A stretch of DNA of 64,000 bases, from NCBI GenBank assembly GCA_947034885.2, contig OX344749.2, positions 40,391,682 to 40,455,681 of the forward strand, written 5' to 3'. A program made the translations under genes and the position numbers. This document shows positions 12,565-24,200 of this stretch, piece by piece. The first letter of the stretch is position 1, and each line of letters begins with the position of its first letter. The notes below the pieces were generated by a model. That model saw only the letters and a list, made by a program, of their open reading frames with translations, did not search any database and was not told the DNA's origin. Origin of the DNA: Thuidium tamariscinum. Lineage: Eukaryota; Streptophyta; Bryopsida; Hypnales; Thuidiaceae.

Positions 12565-13025
12565 GAGCATCCCCATGGCATGCACGCCAAACAGGGGCGC
12601 CAAATTGACCTTTGGCGTGCTCAGTTGGTGAGCCAGGGCTGTGTTCTCTTCTTGTGCTCCATCACTGGAGCAGAATTTAAAATCTAGTTTATCCACAACA
12701 CAAATACAATGTTTGAACAAAATTGATTTAAAATTGAACAAAGCATTGATGGTTCTCTGTATTTTCACTTGTGCATTAATTAGTATCAACTTCAAGCATT
12801 CCAATTCTACCATGTAGAAAGCCAATCAAGGCTTTGTACCTTGAAGATTGTTCCGCATCATGTAGCGTGCCCTCCCAAGCCCCCCAATTTGGTTGTGGCA
12901 TCCTCAAATTTTGGAGAGCCCGGCCACTTTTGCACGTTTAGCGAGCCTGGCATAGGGCACTTTCTTCACCATGACCCACCCAACTGGCGATTTTCCGCCT
13001 TTAGCAAGTTGGCGTGCGGATGCTC
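12565..13025. mobile_element. PIF/Harbinger-like (Tourist-type) MITE, 461 bp, TTA target duplication
   Basis: The element begins GAGCATCCCC and ends GGATGCTC, and both sides are flanked by TTA (12562-12564 and 13026-13028), the usual Harbinger target. It is clearly more GC-rich than its surroundings and has no real coding region. A second member of the family, with the same ends and target, lies at 54064-54505. Confidence 0.8.
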
Positions 13026-13046
13026 TTAGTACCGGTAATATCAATT

Positions 13047-13174
13047 CAACAAGAAGACAAATCTAAAGATGATCTAATGTATCTTGACTTCAAATTGAAC
13101 ACTTTGTCAACCTACTCAACAAGAAGATGATCTAATGCATCTTGACTTGAAATTGAACACTTTGTCAACCTACT
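13047..13174. repeat. Direct duplication of about 60-70 bp
   Basis: Two head-to-tail copies starting CAACAAGAAGA at 13047 and 13117 share GATCTAATG, CATCTTGACTT (TATCTTGACTT in the first) and AATTGAACACTTTGTCAACC. It lies immediately outside the TTA-flanked MITE. Confidence 0.85.
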
Positions 13175-13634
13175 GCTAAGACTCTTCTGTGATGATCACT
13201 TCCTGATTAACTCCTTGGAACATCCTCAATCCTCCACATGTCAAAATGCCATTGCAACAAACAAAATCGCATTCCCTTTTTTCTTCTGAGTCTCTTGCTG
13301 TTCTAGGCACCTCAATGCTACGAGGGTATGTGGAACCCCATACGCTCGGCTACAATTCCTTGCTATTGACACGGTCACAACATATAGAATGCAAAGGTGA
13401 GTGAAGTGAGGAGGATCTGGAATCGTCACTATTCTTGGTGTTGTCAGAGAAATGTAGAGGAGTTTGGAGGGCACAACAAATGGCCAATTCTTGCCAAGTG
13501 GGAGCCAAGAAATGCCGTGGCCTTGAAAGTAATGTGAGAGGTGCCGAGTGCATTAGGATAGGGTTTTGTCAAGTTGCGCAGAACTTGTTGTTGTAGTGTG
13601 TTTATACTCAACGCATAGAGGATGCTCTTATATT

Positions 13635-14085
13635 GGGTGATTGCAAGAAACACGTCACATTTTTGGTTGAAGAATATAATTTTGGGTTATAGGACTAGCA
13701 ATAGTCTATACTACTATTTATACTATGTGTTAGCAGCACTTCAGCAAATTGAAACCACTCATTTATAATGCTTGTAGATTTGAATTGTTAATTTTGTACT
13801 ACATAGTACTATGCAATACTAGAGACTACTCTGTAGTATTACAAAAAACTCTAGGAACAAATAGTAGCAAAAAAGGGATTTGTGGATTTTTCATTTAAAA
13901 AATTTCCATAAAAAAGTCATTTTTTTCAAAAGATTGTGCTTGCATGGCACTTTAAAATTATTGTAGGAAATTTTTTCCCTCTTTGTAGCCTTTGCACAAA
14001 GGAAGGTTATTTTGACCCCATGAGCACAATCAACATATTGCTATTCTCATGAAAACTTGTCAAGAATCCTTGTCATCTTAGTAAA
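13635..14085. mobile_element. Truncated, inverted copy of the GGGTGATTGCAAGAAA MITE family
   Basis: One terminal repeat, GGGTGATTGCAAGAAACAC, is present at 13635. The following roughly 400 bp match, in reverse complement, the interior of the copy at 61819-62560 (for example the GACCCCATG and TTTGCACAAAGGAAGG segment near 13990-14020). Similarity stops near 14085, where a TTAACCCCTAA-family body begins, so the other end is missing. Confidence 0.7.
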
Positions 14086-15492
14086 CTTCTAACATGTTGA
14101 ATTTGCATATTTCAAAAGTTATGAAGAATTTTAGTTTGCGGGTAGTAATAGATTCTCTACTCTAAAATAAACTTTGAAGTCCTCTATTTTACTCAATTCT
14201 CAATATTTTTGGAAAAAAATAAAAACATTGGGTGTAGATTGTTTATTACAACATTTGAATCATTGGGATTGGCAAGTTTCAATTTCACAAATAAATTCTT
14301 AACAATTTAGTATTTTGAAGCATTCTCTACTTCTTTTTACTTACTATTTTTTTCCTATGTGTTGTCTAATTCCAAATGATTTAAAATTTTTCAAGCGTGT
14401 AGCCAACTTGCCTTGGAGAATGAATCCATAGAAGCACTACCATTTTGGACTTTTTTCATGCAAATGTGAGCTTGTAAAGTGCAGCTGCCCAAATTTTTGT
14501 AGTGGTAAGAAAATAATTTTCGTAACTTTGAACACTAATATCTTGTAATCCACACTATACAAATTTCTGAATTTTTTTTTTCATCTTCTCAAACCAGCAT
14601 ACTACAAGATCCTATGGTTACATGTGCCTAAAAAAATATTTTACAAATATTTGGTACTTTGTGTTTAAAATGGCAGTTTTGGAGGATTTTGGCTGAAAAC
14701 ATTGTAAAGAACTTTAGGGGTTAAAAGTTATGGCATGATACATCACTTTCTTTACTTGGCGGGCAATCTGGGCAGGAAAAAACTTCTTTAAAAATTATAT
14801 TTTTTAAAAATAAAAATTTGAAATTAGTTTATTAGATTTTTACCTAAGTGGAAAGCTTTTAATCATTTGATGTTGATCAATGAGTCAAAAGTTACAAGGA
14901 GTTTTAGTTTGTAACTAGTTATAGAATCTCTACACTACCAAAAAAAATTTGAAATCCTTTATTTAATTCAATTTTTTATATTTTTGAAAAACAAACAAAA
15001 ATAATAGGTGTATATTGTTTAAAACAACATTCCAACCATTGGAATTGGCATTTTTTAATTCCATAAATAAATTGTTTACAATTTAATATTTTTGCTCATC
15101 TTTTATTTTTTTCTACTTACTATTTTTTTCCTATATGTTGTACAATTCCAAATGATTTGAAATTTTTTGAGCATGTTGAGCCAATTTGCCTTTAAAAATG
15201 AATCCAAAGAGTAACAACCAATTTGAACTTTTTTTCATACAAATGTGACCTTGTAAAGTGAAGCTGCCTATTTTTTGCAGGGCCAAAAAAATGTTTTTTG
15301 TCATTTCAAATGATAATATCTTGCAATCTACATGGTGAAAAATTCTAAAAAAATTTCTACATCTTTTCAAACAAGATCAATACAAGATCCTATAGTTACT
15401 TATGTCAAAAAATGTTTTTTTTTCTAAGTTTGGTACATGTATTAGAAATGACAATTTTGGAGTGGTTTTGGTGAAAAACCATTAGGGGTTAA
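14086..15492. mobile_element. Two tandem, one-end-truncated members of the TTAACCCCTAA element family
   Basis: A first body runs to GAACTTTAGGGGTTAA at about 14724 and a second, similar body runs on to TTAGGGGTTAA at 15492. The two share ACTTACTATTTTTTTCCTAT, AATTCCAAATGATTT and CTTGTAAAGTG in the same order. An opposite-orientation copy with both ends is at 57013-57945. None carries a transposase frame. Confidence 0.65.
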
Positions 15493-16038
15493 CCATTAGA
15501 GCCGTGCTTGGATTACTATAGAAAAAACATGGATCATTGGAAGTACATAGGAGGCATTTTTTTTATAGAGGGCATCTTTTATAAAGTTTGGCACCATAAT
15601 TTCAAAATTATAGCGACATGAACTATAATTGAGTAAAAAAATTGGCCAATTTTAATGGAGTGGGATGTTCCTTTGCTTTGGCATCCTAGTGTGTCAAGGT
15701 AGTGCTCTTAAGAGCCACAATACTTGATTGTAATGGCTTTCCATTATACATTTTGGATATTGACTATATTTATACATCATAGAATCAATGTAAAATCTCA
15801 ATTACCATGACTTTCACAAGGTAATTTTAAATTCTTAAGGTCCAATACTTAGATTGAAAATTATAAAAATACAAAGATGTCAAAAATTAAGAGATGAAAG
15901 ATCTCTAAGTCAAAATTAAACTTACTATTAATATCAACAATACTTCAATGTGTTCAATTTTTTTCTTCTATCACATATCATTGGAGTGGCATTGTTAGTT
16001 TTCTTCCCTTTTAGAAATAATTATTACAACAGTGTGAA

Positions 16039-17236
16039 CCCGGGGAGATTACTCACGATTTTTAGAAAACTACGTGAGTTAAAAGATAGGGTCTGTTTAA
16101 TTCAAAAGGGATAAATTTTATATATATGTAGAACTACTATAGGGTTCTCGAAATGTCACATATCCTATTATATATAAATTAGGCTATGTATAAATATTAT
16201 TTAGTAGGAATTTTTATTAATAAATTAGCCTTTATAAATAGGGTTCATATAAAAAGTTTGTAGTACAATGAGTATAGATGTAAACAAACTTTTTTAATTG
16301 AATGATAAAACTTACACAATTTAGTAAATCTAAGGATACTTTTCAGGAGATTTTTTGTTATCATCAAATAATTCTAGCCTATACATACAAATCTTTCCTT
16401 AAGTATACCAATTATGTAATAGCATGTAAAAAACTACTGTTTCAAGACAAAAGAATTGGGCTGTAAATTTACAATGAAGTTGTATTATGGAGATTTGTGT
16501 TCACACAAAGTACCCATTAAGAAATTGGTGTAGAGTGTACAACATTTGCATGGAATCCTTTCTATACTTTGACACTACAAATTCTAGATTTGCCTCAACT
16601 ACTTGAACATATACTTGTAAATGTTTAGAATCATCTTCTTTTTACTAGTGTTTAATAAACACTCTTTTATTTTTTGATTCTAAATTCAAAACCATTGTAA
16701 ATGCATATGTGAAAATAAAATATATAGTCTCTATATTACAATAGAGGTCATATTCTTGAGTTAATTTACAATGTTTTTAGAGTGTCAATTTCTCATGTTG
16801 TTCATGTTATATTGCTAGTATTGGTGTTTTTCTTAGTTTTAGTATCATAACTATATTTAATGTTTCTATGATGTTTATTATTCACCATATTAGGTTGTTT
16901 AGAATACATGGCATAGAATTTAGAATATTTAAAACTATTGTTGCATTTTACATTTTTATTTGTCATTTGAAATTGTACTACAATACAAGTAGTGCATATA
17001 TTAAAAAATTAGTGTATATGTAAGACACTACTTCTGTAGTGTGTTGTAAATGGATATGAAAAAATTAGACATATAAATTTTGTATATAAGATAGCCTAAC
17101 TATAAAAACCAAATGATTGAATTTATATGTAAAAATACAGTCATTTCAATTACTAAAATGAAGGTAAATAGCCCTATGTTAAATACCCTCTTAACTCAGG
17201 TGTATGCTTAAAATTACAAGGAGTGATCTCCCCGGG
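16039..17236. mobile_element. 1.2-kb non-autonomous element with a perfect 8-bp target duplication (hAT-like)
   Basis: The outermost bases CCCGGGGAGAT are matched in inverse by ATCTCCCCGGG at 17226-17236, and weaker inverted similarity extends about 60 bp inward. The 8-mer AGTGTGAA lies immediately outside both ends (16031-16038 and 17237-17244). An 8-bp duplication is typical of hAT elements, though the CCCGGGG terminus is not the standard hAT end. The interior is AT-rich with no transposase, so mobility would depend on another element. Confidence 0.85.
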
Positions 17237-17984
17237 AGTGTGAAGGTGGCTTCCACTATCCTTTCAAATTAATCTAAAAATATAAATGTGAGAATTTGGT
17301 GTATTTGTCTTTTTAATGTAGTGCATAATTTGTATTAAATATCCAACTATTAAATGCATCTTAGATGCTTACCTTTGAATTATTAAGGAATTCGTTGATT
17401 GTGTAATATGCAAGTATGTAGTAAGTAGTTTCATAATTGTATGTGATGAAAAGCTTTCAATGATTTTTTTCAGAGGAAAATTGACAATAATGTATTGTCA
17501 CTTGAAACATATAAAATCCAACAACATCAATAATTTTATTATTGGTTGTGCAAGTTCTCATAATGTGAGAGATCATCTTGGGATCTCAAAAAATTGTAAG
17601 AAGATTATTAAACTACCCTTCTTAGAGATTATGCTCAAAAATTGTAAGAAAGGCAATTCATCAGTATAATCAAAGGTATTTCCTTATTGTTCAACCACTA
17701 TATATTCTTATTCATAAAAATCCTTGCCTACTCTCTATGAATATGAAAATTCAACAATATCTTTGAACTAGAGACAATTATTAGATAAGATTAGTTATAG
17801 ATTCCACATCTCTTCTCAAAAACATGTCATTCTAATTTCATAATAAGAAAATTACATTTCAAGAAGAAATTAGAAATGTGTGCAACAACCATAGCCAAGA
17901 GCCTATATTAATTTAATAGGAAATCATGATAATACAAACTAAACTCAAAATGAAAAGCTAGTAAGTAGCATATGATACATCATG

Positions 17985-18890
17985 TACAATGACTATAAGT
18001 CTGCCAACATGTGTTACCTTTAGCTCCTAGAAGATCAACCACTCTTCTTGACATAATGTAGATGAGCTTTTCTACATATTTTATTTGAACAATGCTTTAC
18101 CAAGCAACCTATATCTTCTCTAACAAGTCATCTTTGCTTATTGGCAAATTACTAGACAACTTTAAGCATCTATCTACTTCATTTTACAAGTGCTTGATAG
18201 GAACCGGTGTAGATCAAGAAATTGTAGTAGCCATTCTGTCACAAAAAAACATGCCACCCTAGCCATCATTGCAAAAGACTAGATGTGTGCTTTAATATAT
18301 TATCGTATTGGAAGATTACTTCAACTTCATTAAGACCTTGTCTCTTAATAGTATCCAACAACTTCAAATCCAAAATGTCAAGATAAACTTGCAAATTCAA
18401 AATGCCATCAATACAATAGAGGCTTCCAATACCACCCCAACTTATGCATTCCTTTACCATAATATTACCACCACCATATTAAATTGTAGGTTGTACATGA
18501 CAACTATCTAAAGGCTTTGTAAAAATTTTCCAACACCATTGATGGCCAAAAACATTAAACCGTAAGTCACCTAACCAAATTACATGGTTCTAGTTTTCTA
18601 CATCACAATCTTGTAAAGCCTTTGCTTCTTGTAAATGCTTCTCTCTATGCCTTTTTGTTAAGAAAGTTTCTTCTTCTTCGTTGTAGACTCAAAGCCCTTG
18701 CCATTGCGGAAACTTTGACAAACAACCTTGTCACACACTCAAAGATCATGAACTCGCAAAATATGACCCATAGCCATTGCAAGTCCCATTATAAGAGATC
18801 TAGGCCCTATAGAGGGCCACTTCCATTGCAATATAGTGTAATTACATTAGAACAAAAATATTTAAAATAATAAAAATAATAAAAGATAAA
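17985..18890 (-). pseudogene. Decayed Tc1/mariner-type transposase
   Basis: On the minus strand, pieces in successive frames match the order of a Tc1-type DDE transposase: FNVFGHQWCWK near 18560, a GGGNIMVKECISWGGIG block near 18420-18480, IDGILNLQVYLDIL near 18390, IFQYDN near 18300 (the second catalytic Asp region), and a C-terminal MSRRVVDLLGAKG block near 18020-18060, like the usual PRRV..V..AKGG. It is broken by several stops and at least two frame shifts, so it is an old fossil. Terminal inverted repeats were not identified. A plain DNA transposon remnant, probably not expressed. Confidence 0.75.
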
Positions 18891-20820
18891 TTTTAATAAA
18901 AAACCCAACAAGGCACAACTAGTGCCTTTTTTGTAGTGAGATTCATTTTTTACTAGTTTTTGCAAATTTGGGCTACTATTTCCCCTATTTGTATATTTTC
19001 ATATAGTCTAGTAGCATTTCTAAAGCCTAAAATTTTTCTAACATTATTTTGGCCCATTTAGACTCTCATTAAAGATGCCACATTCAACCTTTCATTGCAT
19101 ATGCTCAAAAGGTGTAGTCTTCCTAATTTTGGATGATTATGTACCTTTTCATCTTCTCTGAATTGTCCTATGAGGAATGCAAAAATGATCTAGTATGAAA
19201 TGTTGCAAGAATCCTTACTCATGCTATGACTATGAAATGTTTGTGAAAACTTGGTTTCTTCATGTTGAATACTAGAAAATGTAAAGAGTTTCAATATATG
19301 ACTTTTGGAAGCTTTCAAAATCTTTATGCACAAAAAAAACACAAGTGAAAGGTGAAGTCACCAAAATCAACATGTGTAGTTTACTTTGAGATTCATTCAA
19401 CCATTTCCAAAAAATATAACACTTGTATTGCCTACAAGAAGCCTAGTATTACTGTAATAAATGATGCTAATTAATACTAATTAATTTAGACTAAAGATTC
19501 ATGAAACTCCCTGTCAAATTGCATGCCAAGTAGATTTATATTGAGTGGTGACGTACTTTTGTGAATCACTATAGGTACAAGATATGTAATTATCTTTAAT
19601 AATTTTAATTTTTTTTCTATTACCTTGTCCTTCATGTCAATGTTAGTTGCTATGATGGCATTTATGAAAATGCTAAGTCTTGATATGAAATCATATTGAA
19701 TTTGGTATCACATCAACCTTAAATTTGACAAACTAAGATATCATTTTCAATGATATAGAATTATTTGAAACTAATGAAAGTATTGCGTAAACATGAGATG
19801 AGAAAAAAATTGATTTCACATTTATTTACAATTGTTTTGTTTGTCAAACTAGCAAACACCATTTTACAATAAAATAAAGATAAATCTAGTTTATAGTAAT
19901 CATTGAGATGTAATATGTATTGCTTTTTGGAAAGTAAACTAATTTACTACACATTTTTTTTAGTTTCAAGTCTATTTATTTTGAAGCTTTAAATTTTAAG
20001 ATTTTAATAGGGCTACAATGAGTGTTGTATTATGTTTTAGACTTTTAATATGGATATAAGAGTAGGGGTGAGGATTCTTCTAAGAAGTGCCAATCCTGGA
20101 CATTTTTTTTTATAGTTTATACATGTTTAGAACAAAGGTGGGGATAAATAGAATTTATTCAATGGTGGCACTGCAACTTTAATTTTAATCAAGAATTGAA
20201 TGACAAGAAATTTGGTATTCTAATATTTAATATTTAATATTTATATATATTTTATTTTTTCATGGGGATAAATTTTTTTTGAAGTGAGACCAAAATTCTA
20301 TAGCTAGAAAAAATCCTCTACATTTATCAAGAGAAATATCGTATAAAAGTATGGACTCATTTTTATTTCTATATTTTACCAACAATCCTGTAGAAATGAT
20401 CAATTTCAGAGTAGAGAATAAAAATTTCTTTAATGGGCTAAAGAAATATGACTTTCATTTACTTTTCTATTTATTTATTTATTTATAATTTACTAGCATT
20501 TCTTTAATATCACAAATTTGTAAAATATGATATTACAGAGGTCTCTTTAACAATCACCATATTTTTGTAATATAACAAGTTCGTGATATGTGATATTACA
20601 AACGTAATTAAATTTTTATAATATCATAGAGTTCATAGATGTGATATTACAAAGGTAATTAAATTTTTATAATATCATAGAGTTCATAGATGTGATATTA
20701 CAAAGGTAATTGAATTTTTATAATATCATAAAGTTCATAGATGTGATATTACAGAGGTCACTGCGATTTTAGTAGTAAAAAAATGATGATTATTGTTTAT
20801 GACCCCTTTACAAAGGATGA
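18891..20820. other. AT-rich intergenic DNA, no gene seen
   Basis: Low-complexity DNA between the transposase fossil and the FGT1 promoter region. A small hairpin, GGCACAACTAGTGCC, followed by a T run is at 18910-18930; it may be the terminus of an unresolved element. A 51-bp tandem repeat occupies 20589-20757. Confidence 0.45.
20589..20757. repeat. 51-bp tandem repeat, just over three copies
   Basis: Units starting AATTTTTATAATATCATA at 20611, 20662 and 20713 differ at only a few bases. Each contains GATGTGATATTACA and ATATCATAGAGTTCATA. The array ends about 445 bp before the FGT1 start codon, so it may lie in the promoter. Confidence 0.9.
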
Positions 20821-21201
20821 CGCTACCAATGCAGGGAACGTCGGGAAGGTCGGAGACATCATTTCAAATGAAAGTGCCTGGTAAAACCTAAAGAATATTT
20901 TAGTGTCAAATACAATGCAAAACTAAAAGCAAAAGTGAAACGTACAAAGTAACAGCTTTTCTTGGGAAAGCCAGTCATTCAATTTCCCAGTCGGAGGTTG
21001 GCGGGGCACAAGGTTCCCGTTCACACAGGCAGTTCCAGCCCGCGAGGCGAAGAAGAGTAAGTAGGTTTTTGTACAAGAGCGTTGGTTTTTAACTGTCCTT
21101 CTGCGCTTGCCGTGTTGTTCAGGAGTGTTGCAGCTGTCGGAGCTTTTCGGCTGTTGTTCTTGTTCTGCATTCTGCATGCGTTGCGAGGGGTTGCTTCGGC
21201 C

Positions 21202-24200
21202 ATGGTGCAGGCAGGGGGTGGAGCGCCCGTGGTGGCGTCGGCTCCCACGGCGTGTCAAGTGCAGTGCGCAGGGTGCCGCCGCATCCTGAACGTGCCGTCG
21301 GGAATTCTGAATTTCCAGTGTCCCAAGTGCAAGCTCCCGCAGGTGCTGCCTCCGCAGCTACGATCTCAGGGGTTAGCGCGCGGAATTGACAACACGAAAA
21401 TCCAGCTTCCGTGCGCCAATTGCCGCGCTGTGCTCAATGTGCCCCCCGGACTCACGCGGTTCGTCTGCCCGCAGTGTCGGGTGGAACTCGCCGTGGATCC
21501 CGTGAAATTGGCGGCGTACATGAGCTCGTTGTCGCAGTTGAATGCGCTCGGGAATAGTAGTAATGGACAAAGCGCCGCGCCGCCGACCGTGTCCGCCAAC
21601 ATGGATGGCATGGATGATATGGTGTGGAATAGTAGTAAGCAGCATCGTGGAACAAGTGGCTTTTCCATGGAGGAAATTAATGAGGTGCTTGAATCTCATC
21701 CGACTTGGAAAATTTTCTGCGACTCTTGATTTTGATTTCTTGAATTGTTGACGTCGTCTCTTGGTGGTAAATGTTTTGTGCGAGCTGTAGTTGTGATTTT
21801 AACCTAATTTTGAACTGTACGAAATGGACAATTACATTTGGAAATGGACAAAAAGTAAATAGAAACCTTGAATCTGGGAGTCGACCGCCGATGTATGGCC
21901 GTGTCGTTGATATTCTCTATTTCTTTGCTGATACGAACTATGGCATATCTAACTGAATCTGGACAATCCGTAGTCCAAAACCAATAATTAGTTTGAAAAT
22001 ATACACATAGCTTTGGGAGATTATCAAATAGATCTATGCAAAACATAGATGCGTGCAAAATATCGGGAGGTCTATGCAGAACATCTCACGATTTTTTGCG
22101 AACATGGTCCAGGATTGTACGAATAGTCTATATTTTGTTAAATGTGGCATCACTCTGCATTTAAAAAAAATTTGTTTCTGAGATTGTCGTCTAGGGCTTT
22201 ATTGTACAGTGTTGAATTCTTTTTGGCATATGAGGCTCATCAGACTCTTGGAATTTTCCACGACTGTTCATTTTCTTTCAATTGCCTACATCGCAACCAC
22301 AGAGGAGATTCTCTACGTTATGTAGTTGTGATTTTAGCCTAATTTTGTACCAGATGGGATTCCACCATAGATTCTACCGCTGTGCACTCTCAATCGCATA
22401 GAGGGTTAGACAGTCTCATTCTACCGCTTTGCACTCTTAACTTCCTTTTTGCGTCTATCGAAATTTTGTTTGCTTCACAGGTGGCTTTAGAAGTGGAGCA
22501 AGAGGAGGACGAAGCTGGAACAATAGGAGATACATTCACAGACTACGTAAGTGTGGACATCTGTATCCATTACTGAGCTCGTTATTGTTGGGAATATTAC
22601 CTTTGTCACACCACCTGTGCTCCTGCGTGTATTTGTCTTATGTGAATTATTTTTCAGCATTGAAAATTCTCGACTCTGGGAATCGCAATTGGAATGCTCT
22701 CCTTGCGATCGGATTGAAAAGTAACAAGAGATGTCAAGTTCGAGCGAAAATCAAATTTAAATTTGCAATCTGTGCAGAAACCATCGAAGCTGTCAATAGG
22801 CCAGCCACATCCTGATCCAATCGTGGAGACAGCTTCCTTATCAGCTGTACAACCTCCAGAGCCTACGTACAGCCTTCTTATTGCTGAGGAAATGGAGAAA
22901 TCCGGGTCTCTATCATGTTTGCAACTTGAGACTATTGTTTACGCCTCACAGGTGAGTGTCATATTACTACGCCTCGAAAGTCATTTTTTCTATTTGTATT
23001 TCAAGAGTGCGTCCCCCATACTTCAGGGGAATGTTGAGTTCACAAAGTTAATTAGAAAATGTAAAAATCTTTTCAAATAGAATTCTTTTTCAAGAGAGTT
23101 TAAAAAAAAGTTATTTCCGTGGACGGGTGCTTTGCTGCGTTCTACGGACTGTTTGATAACTCCGCACCGAAACCATTTGTGATCTGCCTTTGGTTAAAGT
23201 TTTCTATTGAGTGTGTGCCCGTGTTTGCAAATTTACACAAGGTTTTCTGTTATTGGGATATGCTTTGCAGAGGCATACGCATCATCTTGCAGACGGTTCA
23301 AGAGCAGGGTTTTTCTTAGGAGATGGAGCTGGAGTTGGTAAAGGCCGAACTATTGCTGGCTTAATCTGGGAGAATTGGAAACAAGGGAGAACAAAGGCTT
23401 TGTAAGCGGTGCTTCGATCCCGTATTATTCTGGTCATGAACTCGCGATCTTTAGCTTATTAGCACTCCTCTTAGGTTGATAATTTCGGTTGGTAATTATT
23501 GTTGTGTTGGATGGTGTTTTTTTGCATATTGGAGGATAGGTGGCTGTCTGTTGGCTCCGACCTTAAATTCGATGCACGGCGGGATTTGGATGACGTGGGG
23601 GCAATGGACATTGAAGGTTATTGTTCTATTCTTTCATTGCCCTTCTTTGCTTAGGATATGCACATATTCGATTTTGTTATGGATAGGCTGACTAAAGAGA
23701 GCTTTCAGAATTTTTTATGATTATTTTTTTGTTTGAAGCCTTTGGAAACCCTGAAGTTGTGATTTTACCGCATTCTATGTCATTCTCGATTAATTAGGTT
23801 TTTGCTTGTTCTTTGAAATCTTGTCTTTTGAAATTTCTGTTTTTGCCCTCATCCTGGTGATTATCTTGTCAGCAGTCTAATCTACTTTTCCATGTATCCA
23901 GTTCATGCGCTCAATAAGTTACCATATGCTAAACTGGATTCGAAAGCCGTGGGTGTCAAGGAAGGAGTGTTGTTTCTCACTTATAGTAGTTTAATTGCTT
24001 CTTCTGAGAAGGGGAGATCAAGATTGCAGCAGTTGGTACTGTGGTGTGGTCCTGGTTTTGACGGGCTTCTGGTTTTTGATGAGGTCTCGACATCGCACTT
24101 CACTTATCCTTCTGGACTTTATTCTAGCTAGATTCATACCCATCTTCTGTCGTCGCTTAAAGTGTTTCACCACTGGAATCACAGTCACTTCGTACTATCC

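Noticed and set aside
21082-21201. Upstream ATG extending FGT1 by 40 residues
   Set aside because: The extension is hydrophobic and unlike the family; the start at 21202 matches known FGT1 N-termini.
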